From FEN-1219 sp039933105 (lineage in GTDB: Bacteria; Pseudomonadota; Gammaproteobacteria; Steroidobacterales; Rariloculaceae), in contig JBDTOT010000054.1 of assembly GCA_039933105.1 (NCBI GenBank), forward strand, positions 1 through 28,542: a DNA stretch of 28,542 nucleotides, given 5' to 3'. The notes under the pieces are model-generated. The model did not search any database, was not told the origin of the DNA, and saw only the letters and a program-made list of their open reading frames with translations. Below are positions 1-7,320 of this stretch, piece after piece. The stretch's first letter is position 1. Every line of letters begins with the position of its first letter. The translations under genes and the position numbers were made by a program.

Positions 1-5
1 GCAGC

Positions 6-1199
6 ATGCTCGTCCTGATCGGTATCTGTTCACTGATTTACTTCCTCGACGGCCTGATCCACTCGATCCTGGGGCCGCTTGCACCGCAACTGGCGCGTTC
101 ACTCCACCTCGGCAACACCGACCTCGGGCCGATCTTTTCCGCCAACCTCGTCGGCCAATGCGTAGGGCTCGTCGTTTTCCCAATGCTCGTGGGTCGGATG
201 GGACAGCGGGGAATTGTGTTGGTGTCGCTGATCGGATTCGGGCTTGCACAAGCCGGGTCGGCGCTGGCCGTCGACGCAACGACGCTGTTCGTCTGGCGTC
301 TCGTAACGGGCGTCTTCCTCGGGGGGTGTCTCCCTAGCGCCCTCGCGATCGTCACGGAAATCGCACCCGACAAACGCCGTGGATTGGCGATCATGATCAT
401 GTTCACCGGCTACGGACTCGGCGCTACCGTGGCGGGATTGGTCGCCGCCGCGTTCGCAGAGATCGGCGGCTGGCGCGCCTCGATGGTCGGCGTCGGCGCT
501 GTTTGCATGGCAGTCGCGCTCGTTGCCTGGGTGTGGCTGCGCGTCCCGGCGCGGCGTGAGGGCGGGGACACGGATGGTCGCGCGCAGCGGAACCCGAGTC
601 CGCTGCAGATCCTGTCGCCGCGCTACCTCGTCGGTACGTTGGCGCTGTGGGCGTTGTTCATCTCGATGCTCACGATCAGTTACTGTTTGAACTCCTGGCT
701 GCCGACCTTGCTCGTCGAGGTCGGCAGAGATCAGAGCCTCGCTGCGCTCTCCGTTTCGATTTTCTCGTTGGGCGGAATCATCGCCGCGCTGGGTGTGGGT
801 GTGCTGATCGATCGTTTCGGCGCCCACCGAACGTTGATGGCCTTCGTGGCAATGTCGGCCGCGCTGTTGCTCCTCATCGGCCAAGTGCTGGCGTCCGCGT
901 CGCCCATGCTGCTGATGGTGCTGCTCGCGCTGTGCGGTTTCTTCACCCTCGGCGCCTACGGCGGCGTCAACGTCGTACTCGTCGGCTTCTATCCGGACGA
1001 ACTGCGAGCTCTTGGCATCGGTTGGAGCAAGAGTGTCGGTCGTTTTGGCACGCTGATCGCGCCCGTGCTGATCGGCGTGGGATTGAGCGCCGGAATCGCG
1101 GAGACGACAGTCATGTCGTTGTTCGCGGTGCCCGCGGTCACGGCCGCATTGTCCCTGATCGTGATTGCGATAGCGGCGGGCAGGCCAGCGGCGCGCTAG
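6..1199 (+). CDS. MFS transporter, aromatic-acid:H+ symporter-like
   Basis: This is a polytopic inner-membrane permease of the major facilitator superfamily with about 12 hydrophobic segments over 397 residues. A motif-A-like loop (GRMGQRG) follows the second helix, and a second copy (GVLIDRFGAHR) sits after the central loop near residues 183-200, as expected for the two six-helix halves. The overall pattern, including LNSWLPTLL after helix 7, resembles the aromatic acid:H+ symporter group, so a carboxylate or aromatic acid is the likely substrate; this is inference. The frame is open to the left window edge, so the true start may lie a few codons upstream and the N-terminus may be truncated. 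The 3' end converges on the fumarylacetoacetate-hydrolase-family gene, and the two stop codons share one CTAG. Confidence 0.85.
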   Translation: MLVLIGICSLIYFLDGLIHSILGPLAPQLARSLHLGNTDLGPIFSANLVGQCVGLVVFPMLVGRMGQRGIVLVSLIGFGLAQAGSALAVDATTLFVWRLVTGVFLGGCLPSALAIVTEIAPDKRRGLAIMIMFTGYGLGATVAGLVAAAFAEIGGWRASMVGVGAVCMAVALVAWVWLRVPARREGGDTDGRAQRNPSPLQILSPRYLVGTLALWALFISMLTISYCLNSWLPTLLVEVGRDQSLAALSVSIFSLGGIIAALGVGVLIDRFGAHRTLMAFVAMSAALLLLIGQVLASASPMLLMVLLALCGFFTLGAYGGVNVVLVGFYPDELRALGIGWSKSVGRFGTLIAPVLIGVGLSAGIAETTVMSLFAVPAVTAALSLIVIAIAAGRPAAR

Positions 1200-2188
1200 T
1201 TTTTTAGCTGCGCCTGCACCATGCGCTGCTCGATGGCGCCGAAAACGCTGCGCCCATCGGCGTCGAACACTTCGATGCGCACGCCGTCGCCGAATCGCAT
1301 GTACTCCGTGATGGCGCGCCCGTGTTCCGCGATCTCGATCGCGCGCCTTTCCGCAATGCACGCCGAGCCTACGTTGCGATAATCGGGGTTCGATATCGTT
1401 CCCGAGCCGATGATCGTGCCCGCGCTCAAGTTGCGCGAGTAGGCGGCGTGCGCGATCAGTTCGTGGAAACCGAACCCCATGAGCCCGGCATCCGGATTGC
1501 CGAACCATTGGTCGTTCCATGCAATCTTGACCGGAAGGCAGACGCGGCCGTTTCGCCACGCGCTGCCGAGCTCGTCCGGCGTTACGGCCACGGGGCCGAA
1601 GCTTGTCGAGGGCTTGGCGTGAATCCAGCCGAAGCCCGTTCTCTTCTCCAGCGCCGCGAACGATCTCAGGCTGGCATCGTTGACAAGCATGATGAGCTTC
1701 GCGTGCGGAAGAGCACTCGCGGCTGGCGTCGCCATCGGGACGTGATCGACGACGACAGCAAGCTCGGCCTCGAAATCGATGCCATCGGCTTCGGAAGGCA
1801 AGGGCGTGTCCTGGCTGGCGCCTATGAAGTCGTCCGAGGCGCCCTGATACATTAGCGGGCGCTTGCGCGCCGCTTCGTCGAACTCGTGATTGAACGCGCG
1901 CGCCATGAGTTCGCCATGCGTATGAAAGGCGGAAGCGTCGAGCCATTGCCAGGTGCGTGGTAGTGGCGCGGCAAGATCCTGCGTTCGCAGCGCAAACTCG
2001 TCCTCCACGCTACCGCGGTTCAACGTTTCGGCCAACGCCCGCAGTCGCGGCTCGCTCGCCTGCCACGACTGAAGCGCAGTCAGCAGGTTTGGCGCAACGC
2101 TCTTCGCGCTGAGGGCGCGCTGCAGGTCCGAAGAAACGACGAGGAGTTGGCCATCTGCGGAGCCATCATGCCGTGTTGCCAGTTTCAT
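1196..2188 (-). CDS. Fumarylacetoacetate hydrolase family protein
   Basis: The protein has about 330 residues and belongs to the FAH superfamily, which hydrolyses or decarboxylates beta-diketo acids in aromatic-compound catabolism using a divalent metal. The N-terminus (MKLATRHDGSADGQL) matches the small N-terminal domain of two-domain bacterial FAH proteins. The core carries acidic metal-ligand positions (DFEAELAVVV and LVNDASLRS) and a lysine in AKPSTSFGP, all expected for the fold. The ATG at 2188 is preferred over an upstream ATG because it starts the family N-terminus and overlaps the stop of the UspA-like gene as ATGA, implying translational coupling. It ends the operon serine hydrolase homologue-usp-FAH. 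The exact substrate cannot be read from sequence; the facing MFS permease fits an organic-acid catabolic role. Confidence 0.88.
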   Translation of the reverse strand: MKLATRHDGSADGQLLVVSSDLQRALSAKSVAPNLLTALQSWQASEPRLRALAETLNRGSVEDEFALRTQDLAAPLPRTWQWLDASAFHTHGELMARAFNHEFDEAARKRPLMYQGASDDFIGASQDTPLPSEADGIDFEAELAVVVDHVPMATPAASALPHAKLIMLVNDASLRSFAALEKRTGFGWIHAKPSTSFGPVAVTPDELGSAWRNGRVCLPVKIAWNDQWFGNPDAGLMGFGFHELIAHAAYSRNLSAGTIIGSGTISNPDYRNVGSACIAERRAIEIAEHGRAITEYMRFGDGVRIEVFDADGRSVFGAIEQRMVQAQLKN

Positions 2189-2688
2189 GTTTGAATGAAG
2201 TCGTGCTCCGGGTGGTGCACGACGAGCACAGGGCACAGTGCGCGGCGTATGACCCTTTCCGCGACGCTACCAGCGAACAAGTGATCGACGAACCCCAGGC
2301 GGTGTTTCCCCATGACGATGAGCTCGACATCGAGCTCTTGCGCACAGGCCACGATCGCGTCGCCGGCGCCGCTGGGCGCGGCGCGCTGCAGGTATGCGGC
2401 GCGCGTATCGCGTTCTTCCTCCGGCGAGAGTAGTTTCGCAAGGTCTTCGCGCGCGGCATTCTTCGCGACTTGCTCAGGATCCGGCTCGGTGGCGGGTACG
2501 CCGTCCAGCAGCAGCGTTTCCATCACGCGCTCGGTCTCGAGCGCGGCGTCGAGTTCTTTCACTCCGAACACATGTACGAGATAGAGCTGCGCGTTGAATT
2601 GCCGCGCAAACGCCACGCCGTATTTGATGGCCGTCCTCGACGGCTCGCCGAGATTCGTCGGCACCAGGATACGCGTCAGTGCGAACAC
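2185..2688 (-). CDS. Universal stress protein (UspA) family
   Basis: This encodes a 167-residue single-domain cytoplasmic Usp. It starts FALTRILVPTNLGEPSRTA after the initiator, the typical first strand of the fold. It ends with the nucleotide-loop region (GKHRLGFVDHLFAGSVAE) and a final strand (CPVLVVHHP). In ATP-binding members that loop reads G-2x-G-9x-G-S/T; here the second glycine is Arg while spacing and the final GS are kept, so ATP binding is uncertain. The start is GTG at 2688, supported by a strong AGGAGGAGG ribosome-binding site at 2694-2702; no ATG is suitably placed. The gene lies 29 bases after the serine-hydrolase homologue and overlaps the FAH-family start by four bases, so the three genes probably form one transcript. 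Confidence 0.87.
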   Translation of the reverse strand: MFALTRILVPTNLGEPSRTAIKYGVAFARQFNAQLYLVHVFGVKELDAALETERVMETLLLDGVPATEPDPEQVAKNAAREDLAKLLSPEEERDTRAAYLQRAAPSGAGDAIVACAQELDVELIVMGKHRLGFVDHLFAGSVAERVIRRALCPVLVVHHPEHDFIQT

Positions 2689-2717
2689 GGCTTCCTCCTC
2701 CTTTTCTTTGCGCGCGC

Positions 2718-3884
2718 TCAGTTCACGATGGCCTGGCGCACTGCGTTCTCGAATACGGCATGGCCGATCGCGGCCTGCCCGCCCTGAATGAAGAAAATCG
2801 TGACCATCTGCTCGGTCGGCTCGATCCAGAAGCTGACACCCGTGCCGCCCGCCCACCCATACGCACCTTTCGATACCGCGAGCTCGGCCGCGAGCGGGTC
2901 TTGCACCACCTGCATGCTGAGCCCAAAGCCCATGCCGTGAGCGGGCCGGCCGAACTGGCCGTTGACCATGTCGCCCGTGTGGTTCGAGGTCATCAGCTCG
3001 ATCGTGCGCGGCGAGAGAAAGCGTTTGCCGTTCAGCTCACCGCCGTTCAAGAGCATCTGTGCGAGCTGCAAGTAATCCTCGGCCGTGGCCGCTAGGCTAT
3101 CGGCGCCGGAGAAGAACACAGGGTCGAGGGTGCGCGGCTGTACGTCGAGCTTGCCTTCTCGCCGAGTGTGCATCGACGCCACGCGCTGCGCGCGCGAGTC
3201 GCTGAACGAGAAGCCAGTGTCTTTCATGCCGAGCGGCTTGAAGAGATGCTCGTCGAGGTACTTGTCGTACGTCTGGCCCGAGACCACCTCGACGATGCGC
3301 GACAGCACGTCGAAGCCCGCGAGGCCGCTGTAGCGCCACAACGTGCCAGGCTGGAAATCGAGCGGTGCCTTGCCGAGCTTAGGGATGTACGTGGCGAGCG
3401 TGTCGGTGGGCACACGCGGCGACGCTTTGTCCGCGACGCGGTTGCCGAGCCCGCCGCTCAAGAGTCCCGAGCCGTGCTTCAGCAGATCACCGACGGTGAC
3501 TGCTCGCGTTGCCGAGATCAGGTCGTAGCCTTCCGCGCCGTTCGGTTTCGCGACCGCCACCATCGCAGGCGCTGCGAACTCCGGGATGAACTTCGACACG
3601 GGATCAGAGAGCCGAATGTCGCCGCTCTCGGCCACTCCCTGCGCCTCGAGATGTGCGATGCGGCCGCGCCGGGCCACGAGCGTCACGACGCCCGCGATGT
3701 TGCCGGCCTCGATCTGCGCCTGCATCGCGGTGTGCACGCGTTGCAGCCGTTCGGTCGAGAGGCCCACGCTTTCCGGCTTTGCCGTGGGCACCGAGCCGGC
3801 GCCCGCTGTCGCCGGCCACCCGGCCGCCAACACCCACGCGGCTCCGAGCAGCGCGCACGCTGCCGCCTTGAAACCCTTCGTCAT
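2718..3884 (-). CDS. Serine hydrolase (beta-lactamase-like) homologue lacking SxxK
   Basis: An exported protein of 388 residues with a hydrophobic signal peptide (about residues 5-29). It aligns by eye to the class-C beta-lactamase/esterase fold (PF00144): VVTLVARRGRIAH, LSDPVSKFIPEF, DLLKHGSGLLSGG, a tyrosine motif WRYSGLAGFDVLSRIVE, and a C-terminal GWAGGTGVSFWIEP in the HGG/KTG-like position. The usual stretch of about 35-45 residues between the first strands and LSDPVSKF, which carries the catalytic SMTKP (SxxK) motif, is absent: EAQGV runs straight into AESGDIRLSDP near residue 84 with no frame change. The product should be catalytically dead or altered. The ATG at 3884 has an AGGGGA site upstream and begins the signal peptide. 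It heads the operon with usp and the FAH-family gene. Confidence 0.85.
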   Translation of the reverse strand: MTKGFKAAACALLGAAWVLAAGWPATAGAGSVPTAKPESVGLSTERLQRVHTAMQAQIEAGNIAGVVTLVARRGRIAHLEAQGVAESGDIRLSDPVSKFIPEFAAPAMVAVAKPNGAEGYDLISATRAVTVGDLLKHGSGLLSGGLGNRVADKASPRVPTDTLATYIPKLGKAPLDFQPGTLWRYSGLAGFDVLSRIVEVVSGQTYDKYLDEHLFKPLGMKDTGFSFSDSRAQRVASMHTRREGKLDVQPRTLDPVFFSGADSLAATAEDYLQLAQMLLNGGELNGKRFLSPRTIELMTSNHTGDMVNGQFGRPAHGMGFGLSMQVVQDPLAAELAVSKGAYGWAGGTGVSFWIEPTEQMVTIFFIQGGQAAIGHAVFENAVRQAIVN

Positions 3885-3978
3885 GTGCCGATCCCCTGTC
3901 CCCAACGCCCGATCATCGTAACGCAGCGCCGGCGCCGCGGCGCCGTGGCACCCGTGTCCGAAGTCCCCTATGCTGGGC

Positions 3979-4009
3979 GTTGCCTTGGCAACTGGGGGGC
4001 CAGTTTGCC
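3979..4009 (+). promoter_or_regulatory. Competing inverted repeats upstream of tannase-family gene
   Basis: Three arms are readable: GTTGCC (3979-3984), GGCAACTGG (3987-3995) and CCAGTTTGCC (4000-4009). Arm 1 pairs with the first six bases of arm 2. Arm 2 can instead pair along its whole length with arm 3, with one bulged base. The block ends 28 bases before the ATG at 4038. It could be an operator or a leader with two exclusive hairpins. Function is inferred only. Confidence 0.35.
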
Positions 4010-4037
4010 GGGCCTCAAACACGAAGGAATACGCATC

Positions 4038-5582
4038 ATGAAGCTACGCATCGATGTGCTTGCCGCTGCTGTGTGCGGCGCTGCCGCGCTTGTTGGTACC
4101 ACCGCGGCCAACGCCGCCACCGCGTGCGCCGATCTCAAGAACCTGAAGCTGCCGGATACCACGATCACGATGGCCGAGAAGGTGCCGGCCGGCGAAATCA
4201 GTCTGCCGGGCGGGTTCGGTCCGCCGGGCACGATGCAGAAGTTGAAGGTGCCCGCCATGTGTCGCCTTGCGGGTGTCGTGACGCCGGCCATCAAGTTCGA
4301 AGTCTGGCTGCCGGAAGGCAGCGCATGGAACGGCCGCTACCAGGCTGTCGGCGGCGGCGGTCTCGCAGGCGTCATCAGCTACTCCGCGATGGCCGAAGCC
4401 GTGCGCGGCGGCTACGCGTCCTCGTCGACCGACACGGGCCACGAGGTGAGCGACACCGCGAACACGTGGACGCTAGATCGTCAGCGCGTCACTGACTACG
4501 GCTACCGCGCGATTCACGAGATGACAGTGAAGGGTAAAGCCGTCATCGACGCCCACTACGGCAAGGTGCCGGAGTATTCGTACTTCAACGGCTGCTCGAC
4601 AGGGGGACGCCAGGGCCTGATGGAAGCGCAGCGGTACCCTGACGACTTCAACGGCATCATCTCCGGCGCGCCCGTGAATCGTTTCACGAATCTGCACATG
4701 GGCCAGTTGTGGACGGCGCACGCCACGCTGAAGAATCCGGGTGCCGCGCTCACGCGTGACGACCTGACGAAAGTCAGCGCTGCCGTGATGGCGCAGTGCG
4801 ATGCCGCCGATGGCGTCAAAGATGGTGTCCTGGCCGATCCCCGCACGTGCAAGTTCGATCCGAGCACGCTGCAAGGCTTCAAGCCGGAGCAGATCGAAGC
4901 GCTGAAGATGATCTACAAAGGCGCGGTGAATCCCCGCACGGGCGTGCAGATCTATCCCGGCCTCGAAGTCGGCGGTGAAGGTCCGCAGCCGAACAATCCG
5001 GGCTGGGGCCTGATCATGAACGGCAAGGACATCTTCGCTATCGATGCACCCGTGCTCGGCGGCATGGGCTTCGACAACCCGCGGTGGGATTGGAAGACGT
5101 TCGACTTCGATAAGGACGTCGCGCTCGTCGACGCGAAGCTGTTCGGCACGTTGAACGCGAGCAACCCCGATTTGAGCGACTTCAAGAAGCGCGGCGGCAA
5201 GCTGATCGTGTACCACGGCTGGAGCGATCCGGGCGTGATGCCGCAGCAGACGCTCGATTACCTAGCCAGCGTTCGCGATTTCGCCGGCAAGTCGACGGGC
5301 GGCGACGGCGGCGCGTACACGGACGAGTACGTGCGTCTGTACATGCTGCCTGGCGTCGGTCATTGCCGCGGCGGCGCCGCTCCCGACCAGGCTGACTGGA
5401 TGAGCGCGCTCGCGGGCTGGGTGGAAAAGGGCAAGGCGCCGGCGAGCCTCGAAGGCCGCCGCGAGGACATGGGCAAGGTCGTCATGACGCGGCCGTTCTG
5501 CCCGTATCCGCAGGTCGCGAAATACAAAGGCACGGGCGACACGAACGACGCCAAGAACTTCGAGTGCGCCGCAGCTAAGTAA
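4038..5582 (+). CDS. Tannase/feruloyl esterase family alpha/beta-hydrolase
   Basis: This encodes 514 residues with a Sec-type signal peptide (about 1-26, cleavage near ANA-AT). The catalytic set of the tannase/feruloyl-esterase family is intact: the nucleophile elbow GCSTGG with Ser187 next to Cys186, the acid in GWSDPG (Asp397), and GVGHC with His442 followed by Cys443. The neighbouring cysteines give the CS-D-HC signature, in which a disulfide ties the nucleophile and His loops. The enzyme probably hydrolyses ester bonds of plant phenolics or related aromatic esters outside the cytoplasm; the substrate is unknown. The ATG at 4038 follows a GAAGGA site and begins the signal peptide, so an in-frame upstream extension is rejected. 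It is transcribed divergently from the serine-hydrolase homologue. Confidence 0.93.
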   Translation: MKLRIDVLAAAVCGAAALVGTTAANAATACADLKNLKLPDTTITMAEKVPAGEISLPGGFGPPGTMQKLKVPAMCRLAGVVTPAIKFEVWLPEGSAWNGRYQAVGGGGLAGVISYSAMAEAVRGGYASSSTDTGHEVSDTANTWTLDRQRVTDYGYRAIHEMTVKGKAVIDAHYGKVPEYSYFNGCSTGGRQGLMEAQRYPDDFNGIISGAPVNRFTNLHMGQLWTAHATLKNPGAALTRDDLTKVSAAVMAQCDAADGVKDGVLADPRTCKFDPSTLQGFKPEQIEALKMIYKGAVNPRTGVQIYPGLEVGGEGPQPNNPGWGLIMNGKDIFAIDAPVLGGMGFDNPRWDWKTFDFDKDVALVDAKLFGTLNASNPDLSDFKKRGGKLIVYHGWSDPGVMPQQTLDYLASVRDFAGKSTGGDGGAYTDEYVRLYMLPGVGHCRGGAAPDQADWMSALAGWVEKGKAPASLEGRREDMGKVVMTRPFCPYPQVAKYKGTGDTNDAKNFECAAAK

Positions 5583-5600
5583 CCGGACGATACCGTTGCG

Positions 5601-5636
5601 CCGGTCGCGCCTAGCACTTGTGCTAAGGCGAACCGG
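5601..5636 (+). terminator. Interrupted hairpin after tannase-family gene
   Basis: The outer stem CCGGT/ACCGG (5601-5605 with 5632-5636) encloses an inner stem of ten pairs (5608-5617 with 5620-5630, one bulged A). It lies 18 bases after the stop codon. No T-run follows, so it may be a transcript-stabilising or Rho-assisted end rather than a classic intrinsic terminator. Confidence 0.45.
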
Positions 5637-5734
5637 CCGGTCTCGAATTCGTGCGCCGCCAAGCAGGTGCTACGCTAGCGGCCATCCGTCAGGGGTGGCG
5701 GCATAAGCGTTTGATGCCTGGAGGGGGCACGAGC

Positions 5735-6592
5735 ATGGCGACGATTAGCGACGTTTCGATCATCGACACGAACAAGGCCCAGGCGAAAGCCGTACCGTCC
5801 GGTTTGGAACGGCTCGTGTGTGGGCCCGACAACGGCTCGAAGAACCTCACGGTCTATCGGCGCACGATCGAAGCGGGCAAGTCGCTCGACGTGCACGCCG
5901 GCAAGGATTACCACCTGCTGTATCTGATGCAGACCCCGAAGAAGGGCACGCTGGAATACAAAGGTAAAACGAACCTGGCCGAGGAGGGCGCGGGAGTGCT
6001 GCTCGTGCCGGGCGAGTCGGCGCGTATCGAAGTCTCGGACTCGAGCCTCGATCTTCTGCATATGATCGTGCCGCAGCCGCCGGCCGCGGTCGAAGACGGA
6101 TTGCCGGGCGGGCCGGGCTATTTCTTCAACCGCAAAACATTGCGTGGTTTGACTGATGCGAGCGGCGGTCGCGTGCGGCGATTCTGCGCCGAGTCCGCCG
6201 TGCGTTTGCTCGATGGCAGCCGCCTCACGTCCACGAACGCGATTCAGGCGGGCGAGATGCACTACCACGACGGTGGCGCATCGCCGTACCACCTGCACAA
6301 GGGCACGCCTGCGAATCCGGAAGGCGCCGCGCATGTGTACATGACGTTCAAGGGCCGAGGCAAAGTCGAAGTCGGCGACACGTCGCAGGAGATCGATCCC
6401 GGCACGCTCGTGTTCTTCCCCACCGGTGTGCCGCATCGCCTCCGCGCGCACGGGGGGCCACTCGACTATTTCGAGATTCAGGCCTGGCGCAGCTTCAAGA
6501 CCACGATCCTGAGTCAAGAGACGCAGGGCTTGAAGTGGTTCTACGAAGCCGAGAAGCCGGGCGCCGCGCTCGTCGAGTGGAACCAGAGCTAG
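5735..6592 (+). CDS. Bicupin domain protein
   Basis: A 285-residue cytoplasmic protein with two cupin barrels. The N-terminal barrel (about residues 30-115: AGKSLDVHAGKDYHLLYLM to VPGESARIEV) has few metal ligands. The C-terminal barrel (about 165-265) has candidate ligands His176/His178, His186 and His188 (PYHLHKG), and His234 in the second motif FFPTGVPHRLRA. The position usually held by the cupin Glu reads AAHVYMTF, so a His may replace it. No exact enzyme is recognised; dioxygenase, isomerase or storage roles are possible. The ATG at 5735 is chosen because GGAGGGGG lies about nine bases upstream; an ATG at 5714 is the alternative. The gene appears monocistronic, following the hairpin after the tannase-family gene. 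Confidence 0.82.
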   Translation: MATISDVSIIDTNKAQAKAVPSGLERLVCGPDNGSKNLTVYRRTIEAGKSLDVHAGKDYHLLYLMQTPKKGTLEYKGKTNLAEEGAGVLLVPGESARIEVSDSSLDLLHMIVPQPPAAVEDGLPGGPGYFFNRKTLRGLTDASGGRVRRFCAESAVRLLDGSRLTSTNAIQAGEMHYHDGGASPYHLHKGTPANPEGAAHVYMTFKGRGKVEVGDTSQEIDPGTLVFFPTGVPHRLRAHGGPLDYFEIQAWRSFKTTILSQETQGLKWFYEAEKPGAALVEWNQS

Positions 6593-6635
6593 GCTTGCGC
6601 CGTTCGGTTTGCGGATTCCTGATCGCGCCGTAGCG

Positions 6636-7250
6636 CTACTGCGTCACCGTCACGCGGCCGGCCTCGACGTTCACGCTGCGGATCTGCGCGGGCAGGTCGA
6701 ACGAGTCGTCGAGCCCAAACCCCTGCGGGTGTTCGGGCGTGCGCGTATAGAAGCGCAGAATTTCTTCGGCTATGCGCTTCGGCACCGGAATACCCGCCAC
6801 GGTGGCGGATTCGAAACTTCCCATGCCGACGCCGTCGCGCGCGACGACGAACCCCGTGGCGACGACTTCGACCGCGCCCGTCACGAATGCGAGCGGATCG
6901 AGGAGGCCGCGTTGCTTCGCGCCCCCTATGGCGTCGAGATCTATCGTGGCTCGTGCCGTGACTCGGCCGCCTTCGCCGGTCGAGAGGTTCGGCTCCGTGA
7001 TGCCAGTCGGCAGGAACTTCGGTCCTTCAACCTGCAAGTAGGCGTTGGCCTCGGCGTCCGTGAATGCGGTGCGCACCGGTTCCGACTTGGCCGGTCGCGG
7101 ATGCGCGGCGGCGTCTTGCATTCGCGCGACCTTGGCCACCATCGCAGCGGAGTTCTTGTGCAGGGCGTCTTGAGCGTTCGCCGACGTCAGCGCGAGCATG
7201 CTCGCGGTGACTAGAAGCGCATGGAGCGGAAATAGGATGTTCGAGCGCAT
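6636..7250 (-). CDS. Exported protein of unknown function
   Basis: A 204-residue protein with a clear signal peptide (about 1-27, ending SANAQ). The mature part is alternating polar/hydrophobic strand-like sequence with an ARATIDLDAIGG segment, a glycine-rich middle, and an end pattern SFDLPAQIRSVNVEAGRVTVTQ. That pattern is reminiscent of lipid-binding DUF2993/LmeA-like or AsmA-like folds, but the resemblance is weak and should be treated as a guess. The ATG at 7250 is used because it opens the signal peptide; the longer upstream frame adds a Cys/His-rich stretch that looks non-coding. The start codon lies inside one of two direct repeats described separately. It is downstream of, and co-oriented with, the 7321-8256 gene (70 bases apart). 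Confidence 0.7.
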   Translation of the reverse strand: MRSNILFPLHALLVTASMLALTSANAQDALHKNSAAMVAKVARMQDAAAHPRPAKSEPVRTAFTDAEANAYLQVEGPKFLPTGITEPNLSTGEGGRVTARATIDLDAIGGAKQRGLLDPLAFVTGAVEVVATGFVVARDGVGMGSFESATVAGIPVPKRIAEEILRFYTRTPEHPQGFGLDDSFDLPAQIRSVNVEAGRVTVTQ

Positions 7251-7275
7251 GTGACACATATAACAGATGTGACAC
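7249..7275. repeat. Two ATGTGACAC direct repeats
   Basis: ATGTGACAC occurs at 7249-7257 and again at 7267-7275, 18 bases apart. The first copy covers the start codon of the 6636-7250 gene. The spacing of nearly two helical turns is compatible with a protein-binding operator, but chance or a mini-duplication is also possible. Confidence 0.4.
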
Positions 7276-7320
7276 GGGCATGCGCCGTGCGTTCCCGCAC
7301 TGACGAGCACCGCTGAACGC

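Noticed and set aside
99..1946. Long open frame on the minus strand across the MFS and FAH-family genes
   Set aside because: Its translation is Arg/His/Gln-rich without any fold pattern and it lies antisense to or out of frame with two clear genes; high GC keeps such frames open.
3931..3944. Perfect palindrome GGCGCCGCGGCGCC between divergent genes
   Set aside because: Pure G/C palindromes of this length are expected at this composition; no second copy or supporting promoter element was seen.
3168..4037. N-terminal extension of the tannase-family frame
   Set aside because: It is antisense to the serine-hydrolase homologue, while the ATG at 4038 has a ribosome-binding site and opens a signal peptide.
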